A stretch of 64,000 nt of DNA from Branchiostoma floridae (Eukaryota; Chordata; Leptocardii; Amphioxiformes; Branchiostomatidae). The position numbers and the translations under genes were made by a program. The DNA lies in NCBI RefSeq assembly GCF_000003815.2, contig NC_049985.1, positions 6,323,843-6,387,842 of the forward strand. The letters run 5' to 3'. This document shows positions 1 through 9,777 of this stretch, one piece after another. The notes beneath the pieces are model-generated. The model was not told where the DNA came from. It was given only the letters and a program-made list of their open reading frames with translations, and searched no databases. How positions within the stretch are numbered: the stretch's first letter is position 1; each line of letters begins with the position of its first letter.

Positions 1-115
1 CGCCTGTCCCATCAGCTGTTGGAGGAGTTATGACCAGGATGTGCGGCCCACCCGGGCTCCTCCTGATGTGGTGGAGGTGCACTTCATCGCTATTCTCTCA
101 CATATTGTAGAAGTG
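1..115 (+). CDS. Receptor subunit exon 2 (partial), N-terminal helix region
   Basis: Encodes a segment with RPTRAPPDVVEVHF, followed by a GTACGT donor at 116 in phase 0, matching the usual exon-2 end of nicotinic subunits just before the conserved D-rich exon 3. The first 27 bases read RLSHQLLEE in frame 1, the rest reads YDQDVRP in frame 2. One extra T near position 28 breaks the frame; it may be a sequencing or assembly indel or a real lesion. Confidence 0.8.
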
Positions 116-3100
116 GTACGTTTTGTTAATGGCCATTCATTTAGCTGCTTATGTAGTTCAAAACATGGATCCATATCCCTCTAATAATATGTAAATCTGT
201 TGTTGTTATGTAAGAAACGCATCTGTTCATATGTAGGGTATAACAGTTTTAAGACCCAGCACTCCTTTGTTGTTATATTTGCAATAAAAACAGGTGTTTC
301 TAAAACAAAATGTTACACTGAATCACAGTTTGGAGGAAAATAAGGGGTAACATCTCTTATTTCCTTCCGAATTGTGAGTCAGTGTAACATTTTGTATTTA
401 AAAAAATTTAATGCAAATATTACAACAAAGAAGTGCTGTGGTCCAAGCTTGGACCCCCAAACTGCGCGAGGGTTAAGCCTTATGCTTGTATGTAAACGTC
501 TTTAACCCTATACATAATACATATCAAATACTTTAAAGAATCACATGCGCTCCAAGACCCGGGATTTACTTTAGAAACCGCGGCATGCAAGAAACACATT
601 AGGATTACACAAAAGCTACTGACACAACTGCCATCCAGATTGAAATCGCTGACCCGAGAAATTGAAGACATGACTGAGAATCAGGGGGTATTTGGTGTGT
701 TGTGGAAGCAATCAGCGGACTACTTCCCCTGAATGTTTATGAAGTTAAAAGCCAAAAGTCAAGTAACCGTGTTTACAGCGAGGCCACAGCGGGCGTCTAG
801 AGATGCCTCCGGGATAGGTGGTTAGTAACGTCAGAGGCAGGGCCGGGCAGGTTCAAGGTCGCAATCTTTTTGCAATAAGATACAAAACTTATTTTCATTT
901 ATGAGTTAACAAACTGAACCCAAAATAGTTTCACGTACGATTTCAATAAAACATACCTAGATCACATACTAGGAAATCCCGATTTTGTCATCGTGACAGA
1001 ATTTAAGCCGATTTTGAGTCTTTTTTCACGCATGATTGTTAATTTCTACTTTCTGTAACGTGATTATCTTTGCACATGATTTCCTTTTGCTATAATATCT
1101 TGTATCCGCACCGTGGCTGAAATAAATAAATAGATAATATTTGAAAATCGCAATTTTACTCTTTTTTCGTTCTTTTTTTCAGGACGCAAAGAAGCAAATC
1201 CTGACAGCAAACCTATGGCTCCATATGGTAAGAATTCTTTATTGCAGGGACCTCTAACTTTGAGATATGATATGCGATGAATCAAACTGTACATGCTCAC
1301 CTAAAACCGTGATCTAGCTTATCCAGTTTTATCTAAACGCAATTCCGTGTTATCTACATTTAGATACATTGCAGTACTATAGTTGCACTGACAGAGAAAT
1401 TACGGTTACGATTCTAACTGCGATGTGTTATCCATATAATAGTCTTAACAATACATTGATATATGATATTATTGGTATATTATTAAAGAATGGGTGTATA
1501 TTTTTATCTATTTATTTATTCGACCTGTAGTAAACAAAGACATGGACATTGTGGCCCTACACTAAAGATCAAAAACTTATTTTACAGCGCGCGCGACAAA
1601 AAAAAGGTACATACATGAAAGATTAATCAAAGACAGACTTAAGAGTCATTGCACGAGAAAACCAGGCAGAGGCCGGAAGATGGGGGTCGGCCAAATCGAC
1701 TCAAACTTTTTATGTGTGATAGGTATGTGGAACTATGAACAGCCATATACTTAAAACCCTCCAGCTATTTTTCGTTATGGCGTTCTGGGACCCCCCTCAG
1801 GGACCCTCCAAAATCCAACAATTTATGCCTGAAAATTACTGACATTTCGGTGGCTATTCTGAAAAATCTAATTAAGGTACGAACAAAAGTTTTGCATTTT
1901 CATATAGCATGGGTTCTAAAGTGATACAGACCAGAAGTTGAAGATAATGCATTAAAGTTAAGAGGGTATGCCAGGGGGTTACCTGAACCATTGAAAGCAG
2001 AATTTTTGTCACTGTAAATTTTAGTCATTTTTAAGGCGCAATAAAATCTATACCCAGCGGGTCTGGTGAATGGTTTTAATGTTGATAGAGAGAGGAACAT
2101 CTACTCATTCAAAAACAATCGTCGTCTAATTGGGCCATACATAACGCGAGCCGTGAGAGGGGGGTCTATATGGGGATTTTTCGGGTTTTGGTCTTTAGTA
2201 AATCGGGTGATTTTATTACTCTATGGGGCGTAAGTCATGGCGAATGTTTGCGAAGTTGTTTGTGAACCATGCATAACTGTCAAAATATCATGATTGATAG
2301 GCAATATTAATTTGGGCTCCATATGGGGGATTTGGGGATACTATAAAATTAATTTTGCTGATTTTATACATTTTTACTGTTACTTTTTAATATTATCAAA
2401 CTGGTATCTGTTCCTAAATTACTTGTTCATACCAGCTATGTTGTGCATAATGAGAAGGCTCTACATGGGGGTTACCAGGACTCCACAAATGTGTGTGTTT
2501 CATAGAAAGGGCACATGGATGCAGATATACTTCATGCATATTAAAAAAAAAACATTGAACAAGACCAGAACAAAGGCCAAGATTAATGCTTTTGGGGATG
2601 GATACGTGTACATTATACTTTTTTTCATCAATACAGCTGCACTATAGGTACTGCTATAGACAAACAGCATTACATCAATGGATTGTTAATATGCCTGACT
2701 ATCCATTCACCAATATAAGGTCATGCTGATTAGGGAACTGATGTAACTTGGCTAATAAAAAAATGGCCGAAAAAATTTGCATCCATTATGGTGAGGTGGT
2801 GTGGTCAGGAAAGCTGAAGAAATGACAGAGTATGATATACCAAACAACAGATTCTTGATTTTCGTTCTTTCACATCTTCTCGTTTGACCTTGGAATTGAT
2901 GTTGGCAATCCAAGTAATTAGTCACATTTACGTTTGCCGATGTGTTTGCAATCTACGGCATATATTTGCTCATTTTGTAGCTGCTTTGTACGAATTACAG
3001 TATGGTTTGAATCTTAATGTTTTTTCTGACAATAAAAAAAGCTTATAATTGATGTGCACACCACAAGCCAAAAACAAAGTCTTTGACGAATCATCTACAA

Positions 3101-6100
3101 AGAACAACATGAGATTTAAAAAATCTGATTAAACATTTAGCTGTAATTGCTAACAGACCCTGGTCGGACCTAATACTAGACATATTGCAATTGGGTACAA
3201 AATCTCTTGAAAGCACTTTGTTTTTACATTTTTTGGTGAAAAAGCAATCTGCACATGTATGANNNNNNNNNNNNNNNNNNNNNNNNNNNNNNNNNNNNNN
3301 NNNNNNNNNNNNNNNNNNNNNNNNNNNNNNNNNNNNNNNNNNNNNNNNNNNNNNNNNNNNNNNNNNNNNNNNNNNNNNNNNNNNNNNNNNNNAGCTGCAC
3401 TGGGCCATGTACTGGGTTTTATACATCAATGCCTTATGGTTCAGGTGTATATGGATTGTTATTAGCTGCATTGACTGTTACCACCTATAGTATAGAGTGT
3501 ATAAAAGAAAAAAATAGCAATGGTTCCTGAACAATTTTGGTATTTCCTGAATTCAGAGTGGTGCAGGTCAAATCTGTCTGGTGCAGGTAATTTCAATGTT
3601 ACCTGCACTAGTGCAGGTATGCAGAAAAAAGTATTTCGAGCCCTGAAGTGTCATGTAGCCTATAACGGGCAGATCCAAATGGTCTGAGTTTTAGTCACTT
3701 TATCTTTAATGATTCAAGGCCGTTGGACATTGCCAGTGCAGTCAAGTTTACGTCTTTATACATGACAAGATGAATGTAGTCAATGCTAGTATATACAGTC
3801 AAACCTGTATTAGCGGCCACCTGGCCATAGTGACCACTTTTTGTCGGTCCCTTGGATTCGTAATGATTAAGAAATAGGCTTAGCGGCCACCTGTCCAACG
3901 CGGCCACGGCCACACGATTTCCGGTCCCGTTGATACAGAAACATTGCCTATTGCAACCATACTGCAGCCTTATGTCACCCTGCACCGAGTTTGAAATTGT
4001 AGTTTGCGAGGACTTGGAGTTCCTGACACTGACATGGTCATTTTTGCGGTAGCAGAAGGTATGCATGCCTTGAGCATTAAAGTGCAAGTCTTTGTCGTTG
4101 AGTCGGTGACTTTACCGATCGAGACAATGTTACTTGGTGAGAAAGATCATTTGTAGCTTGCTCATGGTCAATTGATCAACATTTTCTCTATAGTGGCCAA
4201 CTGTCTGTAGTGTCCATATTTCTCCAGTCCCTCGAGGGGCCGCTATAGACATGTTTGACTGTAGTGTGTTGCAGTGCCTGCCACTCGCCTTCCATTGACT
4301 CCATGTTAGTGACCACAAATTGTGTGCTGTCATACTGGCTCTGTGCTACTGAAAGGCTTGTACAATATTGTAACCTGCTTGGCTGTAATATTGTAATTTG
4401 TTACTTTAATCTATTCTTTCGTAGCGTCATTTTGACAAAAGTGCTATATCACCACTTAAACAAAAGTGAACTGTCTTTTGAATTTGCGTCTCGGCAGTTT
4501 ACTTGATACTAAAGGGGTTCTATATGTATAGGGTTCGTCATAGATTTTGTTTTTGGTTTGTCCTTATGGTAATGAATGAATAGCAATTGATGTACAGCAC
4601 TTTGTAACCTAAACTGTGCGCTATAGTATACCGTAGTTGATAACAAAGTACAATGTACATGTAGTCATCATTTGAATAGCATTATTGAATATTGACATGA
4701 TAAAGGCTACTTTTTCCGGCCATTTCTGTATTTGTATACTCATATCAGTTTCACAAATCAGCATGACCTTATAGTGGTGAATGAATAGTCAGGCATATTA
4801 ACAATCCATTGATGTAATGCTTTTTGTCTATAGCAGTACCTATAGTGCACTCGTATTGATGAAAAAAAAGTATAATGTACATGTATCCACCCCCAAAAGC
4901 ATTAATCTTGACCTTTGTTCTGGTCTTGTTCTATGATTCTCAATAATAAGACAATATGTATGAAGTAGATCCGCCTCCATGTGCCCTTTCTATTAAATGG
5001 TATCACATTTGTGGAGTCCTGGTAACCCCCATGTAGAGCCTTCTCATTATGCACGACATAGCTGGTAGGTACAAAGTAATTTAGGAACAGATACCGGTTT
5101 AATAACATTAGAAAGCAACAGTAAAATGTATAAAATCAGCAAAATTAATTTTATAGTATCCCCAAATCCCCCATATGGAGCCCAAATTAATATTGCCTAT
5201 CAATCATGATATTTTGACAGTTATGCATGGTTCACAAACAACTTCGCAAACATTCGCCATGACTTACGCCCCATAGAGTAATAAAATCACCCGATTTACT
5301 AAAGACCAAAACCCGAAAAATCCCCATATAGACCCCCCTCTCACGGCTCGCGTTATGTATGGCCCAATTAGACGACGATTGTTTTTGAATGAGTAGATGT
5401 TCCTCTCTCTATCAACATTAAAACCATTCACCAGACCCGCTGGGTATAGATTTTATTGCGCCTTAAAAATGACTAAAATTTACAGTGACAAAAATTCTGC
5501 TTTCAATGGTTCAGGTAACCCCCTGGCATACCCTCTTAACTTTAATGCATTATCTTCAACTTCTGGTCTGTATCACTTTAGAACCCATGCTATATGAAAA
5601 TGCAAAACTTTTGTTCGTACCTTAATTAGATTTTTCAGAATAGCCACCGAAATGTCAGTAATTTTCAGGCATAAATTGTTGGATTTTGGAGGGTCCCTGA
5701 GGGGGGTCCCAGAACGCCATAACGAAAAATAGCTGGAGGGTTTTAAGTATATGGCTGTTCATAGTTCCACATACCTATCACACATAAAAAGTTTGAGTCG
5801 ATTTGGTCGACCCCCATCTTCCGGCCTCTGCCTGGTATTGCCTGGTTTTCTCGTGCAATGACTCTTAAGCAAATTTTCGAAACAAACATAGAGAACATTT
5901 TATAATATGTATTGCACATGTATTTATACAATTTCAGATGTGGTACGATCCTCGGCTAGAGTGGAATAAAGCTGACTATGGAAACGTGACGAACCTGGTA
6001 GTTCCGGACGAGCGAGTCTGGAAACCGGACGTGGTGCTCTACCAAAAGTCTGTATAAATCTTTTCGTATAATAAGGAGGTTCGTGTTTTCAACTGCGCAT

Positions 6101-9100
6101 GCGAAGTTCAAGGTTAAAGGCGCATGAGACATAAACAAGACACGTCTGGACATTGTTATGAAAACTGATTGATGGAGACGACATATCTGGACGCATGGTC
6201 GAGAAGAACTGTTTACAGATCATGATATTTCACCTTTGACCTTCGCATGCGCAGTAGGATCTGTGCACGGCTTATTCTAGTATCCTCTTGGTTGCATGCT
6301 CTTGTGAGATCTGCATGGAATGGTAAGATCTCACAATATGCCTTGAGCATACTAAATACTTACAATTTAATCTCTGTAACACTAATTCCCGAACCTGTTC
6401 CTGAACCTGTGCCATCATATCAAATCCAAACAAGTTTTTTAGATGATAATGAAGTTTATTGCATATTCATGCCCCATTGGGGCTAAATGCAGTCAGTTTG
6501 ATATAAATTAAAAGGTATCAAACGAAAAGTTATACATGTACAATCATGGTTTACATGGTTTACATTCTCGTCTTAAAACATGTGCAGACGAACTTACAGA
6601 GATTTTCCAGTATATCGTGATCAGATGATGACATAAGATATTTGAACATATCTTCCTTCGTTAGGTGTGCATATTTCTGATCTACATGTGTCGCATTAAC
6701 GACTGCATTGCGCAGATCATTGTACAGTGAACATTATAGGACAAAGTGTAATTCGTTTTCTACATGCATGTGGTTCTTCGCAAAATACACAAAGTCTATT
6801 ATCAGGAGGAGTTCAGTTATGTCTACCAGCTTCAATTTCCAAAGGGTGATCGCTGATCCTTAGTTTGGTCATGGCTCGGCATTTTTCTCTTTCATACAAA
6901 TGCTTAAATTTTCTGTAGGTTCTTAGTTTATTTCCTTGGTTTTCCTTTGTGCCAGGAGAGTTAGGATCTGAGTAGAAGTTTTGAACAAAGGAGTCTTTTA
7001 GTCTTTGTTTTATTTCGGACTGAGCAAATGAAGTATTTCAATCACTGTTAAGCAATAGGTAGGCAAAACCTAACACCTCCAATATTTTACAAACATTGGA
7101 TAGCCAGCATGGGATTTTACGTTTGTGTAAGTCCTGTTGAACAAGATATATCTTAGGAGCAACTTTCTTTCTTTTCGTACTTTTCTATCTTTGATCAAGG
7201 ATGTTTTCTATATTGTCTGGATGAAGTTCTAAAATGATTTCATGGCAACTTTCCTAAGTCCAGCAATGTTACATGTAACTCCCGAATTCGGTATAGTGAT
7301 GATAGCTTTCGCATAGATATTGGTCCATTTCACGCGGCGTAACTTTGGGATTAGTCAATTCTAGTACTGTGGATGCTTTCGGGGTAGTCCATGTTGTATG
7401 ACGACTGCTGTAATCCATTTCCGAGAGGGCAACACCACTGGTTGTTTGTCAAACACAGTAATGAAATTTTGCCGATGTCGCTGCCTGCTGTACACATAGA
7501 TCATAATTAATCATATATCAGGCGCTACTTAAGTCCAACGTCCTGCCTAACCTGCGGAATCCAACAAGTAGGAAGTAAAAAAATCATATCTATAATTCCA
7601 AATCGAAATATTAAATCCGTAAATCTTCCTGAATATGTTTTGACCCCGCTAGCAGTTTTGTGGACCCCTATAACACGACTTCCGATATTACCCAATTATT
7701 GATAACCAATGACATTCATCAAATCGCAATCTACTGCCCGAATGGGTGATAGCGGATGACCTCAGGATACCAGTTGTTGACCCTGGCCTTCCTTCAGGTC
7801 GTCCAATAAAATTTTGCATCAAATACGGGATAAGGTGATGTTCTGCCCAGTCCATATCAGTCATACGTATCTATGGGATCTGACATGACAAAAAAAGGTT
7901 TATTGCTTTTCCAAAGGTCATTAGAAGATGATTCTTCTGGATTTGATCAAAAGTCAAACAAAAGTCGAACCAAAAGAAGATTTGCATGCAGAACGCATCG
8001 TTTATTATTAATTACCGAGAACAATGGACAAATTCCTTAGCCCCATCCCCTTCCGTCAAAACGTACACCAAAAATTAACAATGATTGTAATGCAAAGAAA
8101 ATAGAAATGACGAAAGTGCAGTCGCTTTCTGATTGGTTGAACTCGTAAATGATCGATACGATTCGTCGACATTTTTTCGCCTTCACTGATTGGTCAGAAA
8201 GTTCACGTAGCAAGAGAAATTCCCACGACCCACCCAACTAGACTGTCGTGTAACTTTGATTGGCGGCAATTCCAAACGCCATTACTTCACATGGGAGCGG
8301 TTTGCGAGACTTCAATCAACAGGAAAAGTCGTGTAGCTTCGATTGAAGGCGATTTCAAGAGTCGTTATTGAACTTCGGGACCGTTTCGCGACAGAATAAT
8401 GACATCATCAAGTATTATCTAACAGTTTTACGGGTGTGGTAGAAATAACGTAATATTAAAAACTGGTAACAACCGTAAACATTGACTGACGATTCGGGAG
8501 TGAACATCAATAATGCAGAAAGTAGTAAAAGTAACCCCTTATTGTGATCCTGGCGGCGTAGCATTTCTAGGCTAGCCGAAAAGTCTAAAGAGGGTATCTC
8601 ACTGGATTGCGACAAATTATGTTCGAAAGATGTGCCACCTTTTTGAATTTCCCTTGCTGTACATGTCTCCACCTTTATATCCTCTCTCGCACGATATTTC
8701 CTCTCTCTCTACCTTTATTACCTCTCTCGCACGATATTTCCTCCTCTCTCTCTCCACGTTTATTTCCTCTCTCTCCAAGTTTATTTTGTCATGTCACACT
8801 GATAATGACGAGTCATTGGGTGGTACTGTCCCGTAAAATACAAACAAAATGGCCACGCTAGGAATGTTACATCCTCAGTAGCGGCTTGTAAAGATAACTT
8901 GTAAAACTGTTTGTTTTACAGAATGTTATATCATTGGGGCATCAAATGTGTTGCTTTGCGAGAATTGAGAAGTAAGGTACCCAATTTAGATTCTTTCAAC
9001 ATGGATTAGGGGATTCTTTCACCGTGGATAAGAGTGGGTACTTTTACTGAATAAGTTACCGTCTCTAGATGTATAGTGTGCGCGCTGTCTCAGTATGATG

Positions 9101-9737
9101 CTTACGCCCCCCCACCAATTACACACAAATGTGTTATAAAATATACACACAGGGAAAATAGCTCTTTACAACACAGCTGCAAATAAATTTATCTGGTCAT
9201 GACTTTAGTGTCTTCGCTGCAACCTATCTCAGAGCTTAAAGAGACTCCAACATGGCTACTCCTTGCCGTAAAAGTTGCGGTCCAGACGTGACTGATTCTA
9301 TATTCCTCTGGCCACATACACACAGACACAAACGATATTCATATATATGATATGCGTAATTTGATATTGTACAGCATTGAATGCAAAATACTACAATATT
9401 ACATCCAGAAAAGAGGTAGCGACGACAGGATAGTGAGTAATAAATAAAGCACTAAACATTCTTTTGTCTTTGGTTATAAAGCGCCGATTCAGCCTTCGAT
9501 GGCTGGGCTAAGATGCACGTGCTGATCACCAATGACGGTACGGTGGTGTGGGAGCACCCTGCCATCGTCATGTCGGCCTGTGAGATGGACGTCTCCGCCT
9601 TCCCGTTCGACAGTCAAGTCTGCACCCTGACCTTCGGGCCATGGGTTCAGGACGCCACAGAGGTAATTGTAACGTGTTGTTGAAGTATTTGTTTTCGGTC
9701 TGTCTCTTTGATATGTTCTGTGTGTGTGTGTGCGTGT

Positions 9738-9777
<40 letters not shown>

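Noticed and set aside
1900-2100. Identical 66-codon open frames here (minus) and at 5397-5597 (plus), apparently a duplicated gene
   Set aside because: They are the same stretch of the two palindrome arms; no protein features, and the wider repeat explains the identity.
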